Of a stretch of DNA of 40,340 bases, positions 1-10,529 are shown in pieces. Source of the DNA: Chara braunii (lineage: Eukaryota > Streptophyta > Charophyceae > Charales > Characeae); contig BFEA01000384.1 of NCBI GenBank assembly GCA_003427395.1, forward strand, positions 1,117,705 to 1,158,044, in the 5' to 3' direction. The notes under the pieces are model-generated. The model searched no databases. It had not been told where the DNA came from and saw only the letters and a program-made list of their open reading frames with translations. The translations under genes were made by a program, and so were the position numbers. Positions within the stretch are counted from its first letter, which is position 1. Each line of letters opens with the position of its first letter.

Positions 1-650
1 CTTAGTTGATCTCTCCTCTATGTGCATGTGCCATTCACTAATCTAGCATCTCATTGTCAATCTCATGTGTGTTGTGATGTTCTAGTTCGTACTTTGTTGA
101 TCTTTCATCTATGTGCATGTACTTTTCTTTAGTACTAGCTTCTCATTGTCAAGTTCATATGTGTTGTGAAGTTCCGGTTCCTACTTAGTTGATCTTTCCT
201 CTATGTGCATGTGATTTTCACTAAGTTCTAGCTTCTCATTGTCATGTCCGTATGTGTTCTGATTTTCCGGTTGCTTCTTAGTTGATCTTTCCTCCATGTG
301 CATGTGCTTTTCACTAGATCTAGCTTCTCATTGTCAAGTTCATATGTGTTGTGATGTTCCGGTGCCTACTTAGTTGATCTTTCCTCCATGTGCATATGTT
401 TTTCACTAGTTCCAACTCCTCATTGTCAATTTCATATGTGTTGTGATGTTCCGGTTCCTACTTAGTTGATCTTTCCTACGTGTGCATGTGCTTTTCACTA
501 GTTCTAGCTTCTCATTGTCAAGGTCATATGTGTTGTGATGTTCTGGTTCCTACTTAGTTGGTCTCTCCTCTATGTGTGTGTGCTTTTCAATCTCTCATTG
601 TCTAAATTATGTGTATTATCACATCCCAGTTCATGCTTAGTTGATTTTTC
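1..650. repeat. 92-bp tandem satellite, about seven units
   Basis: The landmark CTTAGTTGATCT and close variants recur at 1, 92, 184, 277, 369, 461, 553 and 636, giving spacings of 91, 92, 93, 92, 92, 92 and 83. Each unit then carries a TATGTGCATGTG-like block, a TCTCATTGTCAA-like block and ATGTGTTGTGATGTTC. The array runs off the left edge of the window, so its full length is unknown. The last unit is shortened and decays near 650. The units differ by point changes and contain no unique spacers, so this is a satellite and not a CRISPR array. Confidence 0.93.
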
Positions 651-716
651 ACTATGGGATGGGTGACCGGCATTTGGTTGCTACTACGGGGTGAGGATTT
701 GATTAGGACTAGATAC

Positions 717-717
<1 letters not shown>

Positions 718-752
<35 letters not shown>

Positions 753-815
753 TCTCTCTCTCTCTCCTCTCTTTGGTCTCTTTCTCTCCCTTTCTCTCTC
801 TCTCTCTCTCTCTCC
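718..815. repeat. (CT)n microsatellite, interrupted
   Basis: An almost pure CT tract is broken by a short TTTGGTCTC-type stretch near 773-783. Open frames across it encode Ser-Leu or Arg-Glu repeats and are artefacts of the dinucleotide. Confidence 0.95.
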
Positions 816-2107
816 CCCACTCTCCCACTCTTTTTCCCCTTCTCTCCCCCTTCGCCTTGCCCCCTCCTTCCCTTCCCCTCACTTGGCATATGACTAACCC
901 GTCTCCCCTTACTTGTTACATTGCCAGGGCGCAAACGGCAGAAGAAATTAGACCTCTCTTGGTGGAAAAAGAGGGCAAGGGAAGGGTAGCCGGTCCCTTG
1001 TGCGACCAAGAAGGCAAGGAAAAGGACGTTTGGAAAAGGTGGGAAAGGGGCGGAAACCGGAGGAAGTATAAGTTGAGGCAAGGTCAGTTTGACTCAACCA
1101 TTTTCCCGACTGCATGACTATAAGAAGAGGATAGGCTGATTGAGCAAGGAAAGGGAACAAACAGCAACCAAAGAGCATGGAAAAGATAGGCATGTGGGAA
1201 GGGCTATGTGTTGACCCCTAACGGGGGATTGTATGGATCTTTGCTTTGTTGTGGGATTGTACAGGTAAATGATGGTTGTGGATGCCTTGCGCGGGATAGG
1301 GCCGGGAGAAACCGGGCGTCAAAGAGAAAGAGGGAAGAGGGGCAATGGGGCTACGGGACCCTTAGCTTAAAAGCCAGTCCAAGGAAATGACCTTTGCGTT
1401 TGAGACTTGGAGTGTGAATGAGGGAATGGAGTGCAATCTTGCCAAAAAAAATGTGAAAATTGTGTGTGCATGCATGTAAAGGCCCCGAAAAGACTAAGGG
1501 GCCTGCTTCAATGGGGTTAAATGAGATGTATGAGAATCGATGGGCGGGTAGAGGCGAGGGGAAGGACGGCTTCGCCGCGCCCCGATGATGCCGTAGAGTC
1601 GCGATGTTAAGGGAAATGGTGCGTGGCCTAAGGATGACGCTTAGCCTGCGCACAAGAGAAGAGAAACACTCAAAGAGCCCTTGGACTGCCTGCATATTGG
1701 AAGGAGCAATTGCCTGAGAACATAACTAAGAATCAAAAAAAAATCAGCGTTGCAAAATGACCAGCGAGACTACCATCCCGCGTGAGGGCTGAGCTACATC
1801 CCCAATGTCAAAGCTCTCTCGCGCGATGGCCCACACCCATCCATCTCAAAGCATTAGGTGGGGGTGACCCTGGGACGAATGACCCGCGCCTTGAGCATGA
1901 GCGTGGGCGGGCCGAGCCAACTGGGGCCCGCAGTGGGGTCGACTAAGGCTCGAAAGTCTACCGGGGTTTGACCCTACAACGTACCGTCACAGACAAGAGA
2001 AAAGAGAAACGAGCATGTATCCCTTACGAGAAGAGTGAGAGATTGAAGAATAAGGAAAGAGAGGACAAAAGTGACAGGAAGAGAGAAGAAAGTATCCGAG
2101 AAAGTCT
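816..2107. other. No supported gene; purine-rich DNA before gag
   Basis: Frames here are short and show no recognisable domain. The + strand becomes rich in GAGA and AAGA toward 2000-2107, as is common in untranslated leaders of retroelements. It may be the leader of the gag frame that starts at 2108. I could not identify a primer-binding site or an LTR end in it. Confidence 0.6.
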
Positions 2108-4500
2108 ATGGTCAAGATGACTAATCGTTCGAGATCTAACTCATCTGTAGGGACTAATGTGGAGGCACTGGTAGGAGTTATACGGGAACTGGTAGAGAGA
2201 GTTGACACTATAAAAGGAGGGTCAGACATTGCAAGAGCAAAGAGGCCAGATGAGAGAATACTCTGTTTCAGAGGACCTCAAGTAAACGATTTTCTGGACG
2301 AGTATGAATTATTTGGGCTCAATTATGGTTGAACAAACAAGCAACGACTTAAGCACCTTCTATCTTACTGTGACACTGACTCGAGGTTGGCTGTTCAGGA
2401 GTTGATGGAAGGAGCCACTACATGGGAAGAGGTCAAAGAGAGAATAAAAAAGGAATTTGAGAAAGACTCAGTTCCAACTACAACTAAGGATTTACTCAAC
2501 ATCAGAAGAGCTAAGTATGACACTTACAATGTTTTTCTTCAGACCTTCATCCAAACAGCAAGGAGAATCCCATATTTGGACGAAGCTCAGAGATGCCATA
2601 TATTTTTGACAAATTTTACTGACACTGGAAGGCAGGCAGTTCTCAATCAGGCTCAACACTATCCTCTCAGATAGGATGAAACGGTTGCAATTGTTAGAAC
2701 TCTACCTACAGTTTCTCATAAGAAATGGTCACTAGATCAGATCAGTACATTGACCAAGGACAGAGAGACTGAGAATGGTATGAGCAGCGGGAACAATCTG
2801 AGTGCTGATAATATTATTCAAAGATTGATGACTAACTATATGCCTGCAAACCATGTTTTGGATGACAGAGGAAAAAAGAAAGTTGAAAGCGAAGAGGATG
2901 ATGATGAAGGTTATGGTAAGAAGGGAGATTCTTCTAGATCTAGAAAGAATGGAGGGGATGGTGACAGAGGAAACAGAGAAAGAAGGAAGTATGATAACCG
3001 TCCTAAGCAGAGTTTTGTCTGCTACTATTGTGGTGAAGGGGGTCACACTACCACCTATTGCAGGCCTCTTGAGGAGGATGTGAAGAGTGGGGTGGCAAAG
3101 AAGGATGCTATGGGTCATGTCTGTGATAGTTCATGGAACAAGTTGGACCCAAGGCACCCAGGAGGTATGAGATTTCTCGCTCTTAAACATGATGAAAAAA
3201 TGAAGAAGAAGATTAAGAGAAAAACTAATGTGAATGTTCATTTTCTTATTGATGAGTTGCCTAATGAGCTTGTGCAGGAAACAAGTGACCCTCATACCGC
3301 GATTGAGTTGTCTCTGCAATCCTTAACATTAATAAAGGATGCGTCTGATGAGGTTTCTACAAGTGGGTCTCCATTAGAAGGGAATTTTACTTCTCAGAGC
3401 CCTTCTGAATTAGTAGAATCTCCTTCTAATGAAACAACTCACTTCCTAGTCAACATGATGTCATTTGATGGTGATCTACCTCCAGAACTCGTCATGGAAC
3501 CCAGTGTCGTGCTTGGTGAAGTAAGAAACCTTCAAGCACGTTTGACGCCCCAAATGATAGAGGAAAATAAAATAAGGAAAGTTGAGGAGTCTCTGATTAA
3601 TATTATTGATGACCCAGATTCAGAACTTCCATATAGGAAGAATGAACAACGAAGGAAGAGGAAATTTATTCTCAAGAATTTTTTGGAAGACGCAACAGTG
3701 ATTACTGACGTAATTACTAAAATGTTGGAAGAGACAGAAGTGACCCTGTCCTTCAAGGAAGCAATGGCTCTAGCACCTAGGCTGATAGAAGAACTAAAGA
3801 AGCTGATTGAGAAGAAAAAACTAGAAGTTAATTATTTGGGATCAATTTTTCCTAGTCAGGGGAACAGATCACTGTCAGGTTGCAAGATGAGATTCGCAAC
3901 CATGGGATGTGGGCACCTGACCATTTATATTAATCAAGTGAAGATTCGAGCCTTAGTGGACTCTGGGGCAGAGATGATACTTCTTTCTCGGAGAACAATG
4001 GAGGCTTGTGACTTATCTATTGATAGACCTGCACAAAACATACTGAGTAATATCGCAGGAGAATTTTTCGTGGCAGGACTTATTGACAATCTACCTATCA
4101 GAGTTGGGACCATGTCAGTTGAATTACTCGGTTTTGTAGTGCTAGAACTGGACCATGATTGTATCATCGACACTCCATTCTTGCATAGGATGGAGGCGGT
4201 CCAATTTTTCAGTCATGAGGGGTCATCCTGGATTGGCTTACAAGATCTGGAGACTGCTCAGGAACAGACCTTTATGGTCTGCACTAAAAGTGATTTCAAG
4301 CATCGGTTGTCTGCTAATTCGATTAGAAAAGAAGAGTTTACTGAAAGGATTAGGAGACTAAGAGAAGAAGGCAAACACGAGGTTAAAGAAGAAATTTCAG
4401 TGGGTATTAATCAAGTTTCCAAAATGATAAAAGCCCTTGGTAATCTCAAAGATGAAGACAGACAAATTGAAGCATTTAAGAAAGCTGTAGAGCTTCTGAA
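2108..4500 (+). pseudogene. Ty3/gypsy-type gag-protease with two in-frame stops
   Basis: One frame runs from the ATG at 2108 through TGA at 2330-2332 and TAG at 2672-2674 to 4669, about 850 codons, with no frameshift. The first part reads like a retrotransposon capsid (FRGPQVNDFLDEYE). An acidic and basic linker leads to a CCHC zinc knuckle at 3020-3061 (C-X2-C-X4-H-X4-C), which in the family binds RNA. An aspartic protease core follows with the catalytic D-S-G at 3959-3967 (ALVDSGAEM). The usual second protease motif of ILG-type reads IIDTPFL here, so the glycine is missing. After about 4500 the frame is only the antisense of a minus-strand reverse transcriptase, so the element is cut there. 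The capsid stops imply a dead copy unless they are read through. Confidence 0.85.
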
Positions 4501-5520
4501 GATTCTGTATCCATCTCAATCCACCCCCTGGTTTCCAAAAGCGAAACCTGTGGTTAGCATACGGTCCAGCAGCAGGTTCAACAACGTTAGATACAATCTT
4601 CTTGTCAATATATTTTACAACCTCTGCCTCTTCTTTCAGGGCATATTTGATTGGCCTATCATTCCATGAAACTTGATCAACTGTTCAAATTTTGGCCATT
4701 TTGATCATATCCACATCCAACCGCTCTCTCTCTTCATCATTAAAGAAGAATGCACCAGAGAACGCTTGACACATCTTGAAGATATATTTTTTCTCTTTAG
4801 GCAAGATAAATTGATTTGAGTCTATCTTCATTGTGTCAAACCTCTCTTTGGTGACCCTATTTCCCAATTTCGCGGATTCCCTTAATGCCTTAATAATTTT
4901 CCTTCCCTTTTTCAGTGCTTCATCATAATCCGTTTCTATTAGGACTGCCACCGGGTTTTTCTTCACCCCCTTGGGCATATATTTTCTCTTTAACCCAATG
5001 GGTATTTTCCTAAAAAAGGATGAGTTGATGCAAATTTTAATTTCATCCTCCCTATATGCAATAATAGACTGGGTAGTGATCAAAGGGAAAGCAATCCTTC
5101 TCAGCATTCCAATGTAATCTTCAATCAACTGTCTTTCATCATCCCTACTCAGTCTTCTATTATACCCTTTTACGGTACCCCGAATCATAAAATATCGAGT
5201 CAAGTCTATAATCTCATAATCAAATTGCATTGCTTACAACCCGTTGCTGATCCTTCTGGCAAGAGAGACTTGTTCCCTGGAAGAATGATAGGATATTCTT
5301 TCAGTAGCTCCTACTTTCACTACCTTCAGCAGGTAGTTAATCTCAGTCTGGTCAGTGACAGCTCTCAGGGCAGAGTCTCTCATATGATCAAGGAAGGGTT
5401 GAAAGAACTCATGGTCATCCAGGGTAGAGAGGTTTCTATCAGAGATCCTTCTACCTTGACTATTCTTCCTTCCAACACAATTCCAAACGTAAGCTGCTCA
5501 ATCAAGCTAGGCTTTATTAA
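4500..5520 (-). pseudogene. Ty3/gypsy pol fragment: linker and start of reverse transcriptase
   Basis: The longest open piece is 5230-4685 (181 codons). The same frame continues upstream through a TAA near 5236 to about 5500, and downstream through the TGA at 4685-4687 into the beginning of a reverse transcriptase: PIKYALKEEAEVVKYIDKK, then VVEPAAGPYAN, then FWKPGGGLRW with IQNLQ. That is the normal N-terminal palm pattern, in which upstream residues are followed by xLRWIQDLQ. The catalytic YxDD region is absent because the copy ends at about 4500 against the plus-strand gag-protease. It belongs to the minus-strand element whose primer site is at 7718-7735. The family assignment is firm from the motif order; the exact clade is not. 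Confidence 0.75.
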
Positions 5521-5574
5521 CCATCATAGGCAACATCTGAAAGATAAATCTTAGGCTCGACATAATTAGGGATT

Positions 5575-6070
5575 TCGAACCTATGCTCAAAGGTACTCAA
5601 AAGTAGGGATTTTATCAACACAATAGAATCTTTCTCCCTTGCCCTACCAACCTCAGCAATAGCCTCTAGTAGAGGCATCCAATCTCTTCTATCTTCAAAT
5701 CCATCAGCAATTGAGAACTTAGGGAGCCTCTAAAATTCTCTTACTCCCACTCCCCACATTACTTTCCTTCTTAGCTTCTCCAGCCACTCTTTTGTCCGCT
5801 CAAGATTGACATACGCCCCTTTTAAATACTCCAAGTAGTCAACTTCCTCCTCTTGACAGGTAGAGGAGTAAACCCTTACATCCAAACTGTCAGAGTTCAG
5901 GAATTTAATTACAGGAATATGAAATATTATATGTCATTTCCCACAAGTCTCATGCCTCGGGATTACAAAGGGATTATCATACCCTGTCACCTCATAAAGT
6001 TTACCCCTCATAGTAGTTATCATATCTACTGAGAGTATTCTTTTTGGACTCCCTTCACTTTCCATACAAG
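5575..6070 (-). pseudogene. Unknown retroelement domain, copy D
   Basis: A broken minus-strand frame shows the same order of blocks as its neighbours: a block ending in a GYDN-like turn, then LDVRVYSSTCQEEEVDYLEY, then a charged helix-like stretch (LERTKEWLEKLRRK), then a C-terminal block. Stops occur inside it. It ends in FEIPNYVEPKIYLSDVAYDG and runs into the pol linker. I do not recognise the domain. Similarity to copies A-C was judged by eye and is weakest here. Confidence 0.5.
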
Positions 6071-6099
6071 ACCTATCATGGCTGACCAATTGTGTCTAA

Positions 6100-6490
6100 G
6101 TCCTTCAACAGGTGGAGATGGTATCCCAACAAAAGGTCTAACATAGGTACTAAAGGAGAATTTTTTTCCCTCTCACTCCACCCTTCTTTACTGATCATGC
6201 ACAAAGTCCGACGCTCGAAGCCAACACACACCTTTTCTACACTCTTCAAATATTTGTTTCGGCATATAAATCTCAATATCATACTTATCAAGATCAATAA
6301 AATAGCAGGTAAGAACATACAGACTGTCCTGTTCTCGCCCTGGTTTCTTTATGGCCTCATACCGCACAAATTATAGGGGATTACGACTTTCCTCGTTATA
6401 GAATTGAGGGAATTTAACAATTTAGCTGATTCAGCTTTACTCAACCCTCCATGGCCTCTTATCAGTCTAAGCCAGGGTTTCTCTCTTGAG
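6100..6490 (-). pseudogene. Unknown retroelement domain, copy C
   Basis: Translated on the minus strand with frame changes, this region gives LLNSLNSITRKVVIPYN, then VRYEAIKKPGREQDSLYVL, then TCYFIDLDKYDIEIYMPKQ and a CW pair. Copy B has LLKSLNVLSKREVFPYEAVR, then FYVLTFYFIDLNVYDVRIYV and a CW pair in the same order, so the two are clearly paralogous. At least one frameshift and a stop near 6170 show that this copy is broken. No known enzymatic motif is visible. Confidence 0.65.
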
Positions 6491-6506
6491 GGTGCATAGC
6501 GTCGAC

Positions 6507-7004
6507 TCATTTGACTCTTTGGTCTCGTTTCACTCTCAGAGCAAACTCAACCACCACAGACCAATTTTCTCTTGACAAATTAATGTCGGGCAAGGGAGGA
6601 GGTGGAAATCCTTCAAAGACGGTAAATCGAGTAGATCCAGTGAAGCATTTGTTTTCCCTCTCAAGTCTTTCGTTCTCTTTCAGGACAACCTCTTCAACAA
6701 ATCCCCAGCATCTCTCATACACTGCATCAACACTTCTTTCTTTTGGGACATAAATCCTCACATCATACACGTTAAGGTCTATGAAGTAAAATGTCAGTAC
6801 ATAGAACCGTTCCTGCTCCCACCCGCTCTCGACCATCTGATATCTGACAGCCTCATATGGGAACACCTCTCTCTTACTTAGAACATTCAGTGATTTTAGG
6901 AGGCACTCGACCTTCTCTTGACGTGGGTCTGAACCTCTGCAAAATTTTAACCTTCTGTGTCGGATTTCCTTTACTGAAATCTCTTTAGTTCTCACGACCA
7001 CCAA
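6507..7004 (-). CDS. Unknown retroelement domain, copy B (165 codons)
   Basis: This is the best preserved of the four tandem copies. Block 1 is KVECLLKSLNVLSKREVFPY, block 2 FYVLTFYFIDLNVYDVRIYV, block 3 a charged stretch (VVLKENERLERENK) that may be helical, and block 4 a proline patch (FPPPPLPDIN) ending in basic residues. The ATG at 7004 is only the first available start; the unit may be part of a longer polyprotein that has decayed. It lies between the tRNA-Asp primer site and the reverse transcriptase of a minus-strand LTR element, where gag would be expected. I do not recognise the family and do not assign a function. Confidence 0.6.
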   Translation of the reverse strand: MVVVRTKEISVKEIRHRRLKFCRGSDPRQEKVECLLKSLNVLSKREVFPYEAVRYQMVESGWEQERFYVLTFYFIDLNVYDVRIYVPKERSVDAVYERCWGFVEEVVLKENERLERENKCFTGSTRFTVFEGFPPPPLPDINLSRENWSVVVEFALRVKRDQRVK

Positions 7005-7019
7005 TTCATTTCTCCCACT

Positions 7020-7541
7020 TTAGTAACATGATGATAATTGGTAGCCAATTAGTCCCATCATAGTAACTGTAAGGAATAGAAGGGATCAAAACAGTCTCAT
7101 ATGTCACTGGCATTGAACCCTATTCTTCTTTTGCTTAATTAAATCTGCCTTCTGATCATAAAGAGACTGGATTGCAATTCCCCATAACCAGTTGAAGGCC
7201 TCACCATCGTCATAGTCTCCTTTCTTGACATAAGGACGGATATCAGAGATATCTCCTTCCAAGAAGCGAGCCAACATTACGCTGATGGTCGAATTGCCAG
7301 AACGGTAGACCCAGCAATGCTCATAGTGATAGGGGAATATTCCTTTAATAGTTACTTTCGAGAGCTCTTTCCGTGTATCAGAAGTTAGCATTTTTGGTGA
7401 AGTCTCCGAGCTCTTGATTCTTTCTTTCCCTTCTTCATGTTCCAAAGACACCATGGGCTCATGAGGCATACCTGAGATCAAGCCTGATTCTCTCCAGTCA
7501 GCAATATCAGGCTCCTTCTCCAGTCCAGTGTGGTACCTCAC
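7020..7541 (-). pseudogene. Unknown retroelement domain, copy A
   Basis: The open part is 7541-7104 (145 codons). It has IFPYHYEHCW, then ISDIRPYVKKGDYDDG and FNWLWG, matching blocks 1 to 3 of copy B. After the stop at about 7104 another frame continues with IPSIPYSYYDGTNWLP and a basic end, matching block 4 of copy B, so a frameshift splits this copy. It starts about 180 bases after the tRNA-Asp primer site, making it the first coding unit of the minus-strand element. Function unknown. Confidence 0.6.
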
Positions 7542-7717
7542 ACAAGGAAAGATAAGACTCAGTTAGCAACTAGGCTTTCTCAAGAGAGTAATAACTCAAG
7601 AAGAAATTGCAAAACAAGTCTGAAAAATTCAGAAATTGTCAACAGTTCTCAAGGCCTAATCAAAGCTCAAAGTTGTTTGCTGACCCAGACTCATTTCGGA
7701 CACGAAAATTTTTCATG

Positions 7718-7735
7718 TCCCCGGCAACGGCGCCA
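7718..7735 (-). other. Primer-binding site, tRNA-Asp type
   Basis: The minus strand reads TGGCGCCGTTGCCGGGGA, the classic primer-binding site of plant Athila-like Ty3/gypsy elements, which pairs with the 3' end of tRNA-Asp. It is separated by TTTT (7736-7739) from an LTR that ends ...GTGCGACA on the minus strand. Position, spacing and the LTR terminal CA agree, so this site fixes both the orientation and the left limit of the LTR. Confidence 0.9.
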
Positions 7736-7739
7736 TTTT

Positions 7740-8240
7740 TGTCGCACTTTTTCCAACAGGCTGTCACGCAAGATTTTTTTTGCAATAAATAAAATAAATT
7801 AATTAACGCAAATCCCTTCCTGTTGTGTGCGTCCGACTTCGAGCGAGACCCTTCTATTACGGTCTTCGTCGGACCCTGGTTCAGAAATCTTTGATTCAGA
7901 TCCGGAACAACAATGGTGATGCAGATAATAAAAATTAAATTAAATACGCCATGTATGTATTAAGATGCCAATTTAGGAATTTGAGAACTGTGACATAATC
8001 AGCAAAGAAATACAATCATCAAGCAATGCAAGAAGAGATAATCAAGACTCAATGACTTCAGGCAAAGACAAGATGAATGAGGGAAAAGTAAGAGCTCATA
8101 TCATCTCAAGAGTACAATAACAAGGACCTGGTCAGTGCTCAGTGTTTGTGATCTCACTTTCCCCTCTCACTTTCGACCTTAATCTCGATCTCTCAGAGCA
8201 GCTGACACCACGTCCAAATACATCTTGAGAAGGTCTGCTC
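7740..8240 (-). mobile_element. LTR end of the tRNA-Asp element, copy 1
   Basis: On the + strand it starts TGTCGCACTTTTTCC, so the minus-strand LTR ends with the expected CA. About 500 bases align by eye with 27836-28350, including CAGGCTGTCACGCA, CAAATCCCTTCCT, GTGTGCGTCCG and CTTCGAGCGAGACCCTTC. Copy 2 has about 26 extra bases after TTTTTCC. Beyond about 8240 the two copies no longer align visibly. The far end of this LTR may be at 19449, where the same 29-base terminus seen at 35404-35432 occurs; that is inference. Confidence 0.75.
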
Positions 8241-8395
8241 GGTATGTATCTGATGAGTGTACTCAAATCTTGAGTATGCTCTTTTCAATATATTTGTCAT
8301 GCCCAATAAGATTTTGCCTTAAGTCTGTTGTACTCAGATGCTCGTTGATTTTAAAGTTGCTCACTTATCATCTAATCAGTCTTGTTGAGCACTGG

Positions 8396-8665
8396 CGTCA
8401 CTGAGAACACTTGCTGTGACATAAATGTTGTTGGTGTCACCAGGAGAGCCCGCTATGACCAGCACTTTGCTGATGTCACTGGAATTGCCTGTTGTGACTA
8501 GCACCCTCGCTGCTACCACCGGGACCTCCCGATGTGGCCAACACTATCGCTGCCGTCACCGGAACTGTCCGCTGTGACCAGCGTCGTCGCTGCTACCACC
8601 GGGACCTCCCGCTATGGTCAGCACTGTCGCTGCTGTCACTGGAACTGCCCGCTGTGACCAGCGTT
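8396..8665. repeat. 39-40-bp minisatellite
   Basis: Six to seven units begin with GTCACYGGAAYTG or ACCACCGGGACCT and share CCGCTRTGACCAGC plus a TCGCTGCT tail. The two unit types alternate, giving a dimer period near 79. It sits inside the presumed LTR and is much richer in G+C than the flanks. The unit length is near a multiple of three, but stops in each frame argue against coding. Confidence 0.85.
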
Positions 8666-8689
8666 ATGTCCCCTGAGAATGGGACCTAC

Positions 8690-9430
8690 TGAGAGCGAAT
8701 TGAGACCATCGATAGAATACACTTAACCTCAACTCACTGGAACTGAGAGTTGAACTCACTGGATAGAGTTTGACGGAGTCTGAACTCGTTGAAACTGAAA
8801 TGAGCATGCCGAAACTGATCTGAGTTCACTGATGCTGCACCTGGATGTGAAATGAAAACTGGACTGAACTCGCTGAGATGAAACTGAACGCATCGAACTT
8901 ACTGAAACTGAATTGAAGTTGAAGAGATGAAACTAAATTCACTGAACTTACTGAAACTTGAATTGAACTTGTGGAGATTAAGTCCACCAAACTGAGCTCA
9001 TTGGAACTGAAATAAATTCGCTGATACTTCACTGAGAATATAACTGAAGTTATTTTGAGAATTGCACTTGGGTACGAACTTTGAATTGAACTGAGTATGC
9101 TCTGCAAATCTACTCAGATCTGAACATAACTTGCACTGAAAACTGAGACCGAACTTTGTTGAAGACTGTTTTCACAGAGTCTGAGATAAACTCACTCGAA
9201 CTGAACTGAATTTTTTCGGATTTTCTGAGATGAAACTGAACTCACCGACTCTGGTCCGAATTTATTGAAACTCACACTCAAAATCGACCTCAGTTTACCA
9301 AAACTTGAACTAAGTTAGCATGTAGGCTTGACAGAGAAACTTGAAGAAAACAACACTTAAACGGGCAAAGCTGAGTTTAGAACTGGGCCAAGTTCGACCT
9401 GAAAACTGCACCTAAAACTGCTTTGAGTTC
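8690..9430. repeat. Degenerate CTGAACTCACTGAAACTGA-like repeats
   Basis: Short words such as CTGAACTCACTG, GAAACTGAA, TTGAACT and TGAGATGAAACTGAA recur many times without a fixed period. The stretch looks like replication-slippage sequence. A 93-codon minus frame within it is rich in Ser, Phe and Val and is a by-product of the repeat. Confidence 0.7.
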
Positions 9431-10458
9431 TGCAATTGAGTGCCTTATGTTACTGAGTCTGTTGTGCAGCCTCTGAGTCTGATCACAATATGCGTTCGAG
9501 TCTCACTCGAAAGAATGCATAGATCTGATTAGAGTACGTGACTGACTTTGGTTCTGAGATATGCCTAAACCGATTTTGGGTGAGAAACTTGAGAGTGGTA
9601 TGAGTTTGACCTGATCATCAGTCCTTAGTCTGGTCTGAACGCAAGCCTTGAGTCTGGTCTAAGCGCCGCGTTCAACGTCGAGACTGAATGTAGATCATGA
9701 GTCTCCAAAACAATACCCAAATACTGTGAGGGGTTCGAAGTGATAATTTGGTTGAACTCCGCTAATGATTTTAGTAAAGGCTGCGATTGAAATGGCACTA
9801 CGGATCAATAATGACACTAAGGTCGCTTGAAAGTCTTATAGGAATCCTGCAATAACATTGTTGCTTATATCAGTTGAAGTCTGCTATGAAACTGACGGTC
9901 ATAGAATCTATAGTGAGCTCTGCAGTCAAGTTCAGTTGGAATATGTCGTGAACTGACAAAGTTTTCTGGGTTCAACCATTAACATGATATACTCGCCTAC
10001 GAACAGATTATGTCCTGGTGTCATCTGACTGCATCGAAAGAATGTTCCCTGATGTTTGATGAAGCTCTATTAATTTCTTGAGAAAACTGTCTCTGCTTTA
10101 ACGACGTGCAAGCCAGACTGACAGAACCAAAGTTAGGAATCAGGCTTATTCAACGCCGAGAGCCTTTCAAGTTTAGGTCCCCCCCTTTCTCTTGGACTTG
10201 CCTTGGTTCTGTCGGGTTCCATTGAGCACATCTACACCCCTTTTTATTAGTTTTGGCTTGAGATCTGAGTCAAGTCCAGAGTTTGCCGCAAAACGGGTTG
10301 AGTTCCATAATAGACTTAGTCCGAGTCTCACGTCAAAATACCGAGGCAGCATACGAGTACCTTGAGTACCTGAGTCAGCTATAAAGTGTCTGAAACTGTT
10401 GTTCAGTCTCTAAGGTCGAAGCGGTTCATTGAATTAGCAAACTGGATTAGAAGTTGGA
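9431..10458. other. No supported gene; presumed LTR interior
   Basis: No frame of useful length or recognisable domain occurs. The words GAGTCTG and TGAGTCT stay frequent and fade gradually from the repeat on the left. It ends where a fragment of another LTR begins at 10459. Confidence 0.55.
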
Positions 10459-10491
10459 GTTACGAACCTGGTCATTTCCCAAGTGCAAATT
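10459..10491 (-). mobile_element. Terminal fragment of the chromovirus LTR
   Basis: Bases 10459-10492 match 11584-11617 with a single difference (GTTACGAACC against GTTACGATCC). They are the last bases of the minus-strand LTR of the element to the right. The match stops exactly where the adapter starts, whereas the copy at 11618 continues. No primer-binding site follows on the left side, so this end borders foreign DNA. Confidence 0.85.
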
Positions 10492-10529
10492 CTGTCTCTT
10501 ATACACATCTAGATGTGTATAAGAGACAG
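10492..10529. other. Nextera mate-pair junction adapter (assembly artefact)
   Basis: CTGTCTCTTATACACATCT (10492-10510) is directly followed by its reverse complement AGATGTGTATAAGAGACAG (10511-10529). These are two Tn5 mosaic ends back to back, the circularisation junction of Nextera mate-pair libraries. Natural Tn5 or IS50 would have other DNA between the ends. The bases on either side come from the two ends of a circularised fragment, so 10491 and 10530 need not be neighbours in the genome. The frame starting at 10513 encodes the artefact peptide MCIRDR. Confidence 0.98.

Noticed and set aside
1-650. CRISPR-like periodicity (also 23896-24190 and 38165-38800)
   Set aside because: The whole unit repeats with small changes; there are no unique spacers and the DNA is eukaryotic.
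602-1081. 159-codon minus frame rich in Arg and Glu
   Set aside because: It is the translation of the CT/GA microsatellite and its purine-rich flank.
8396-8665. 39-bp repeat as a coding repeat protein
   Set aside because: Stops appear in each frame and the unit length drifts from a multiple of three.
10492-10529. Natural Tn5/IS50 ends
   Set aside because: The ends are back to back with nothing between, the signature of a library junction and not of a transposon.
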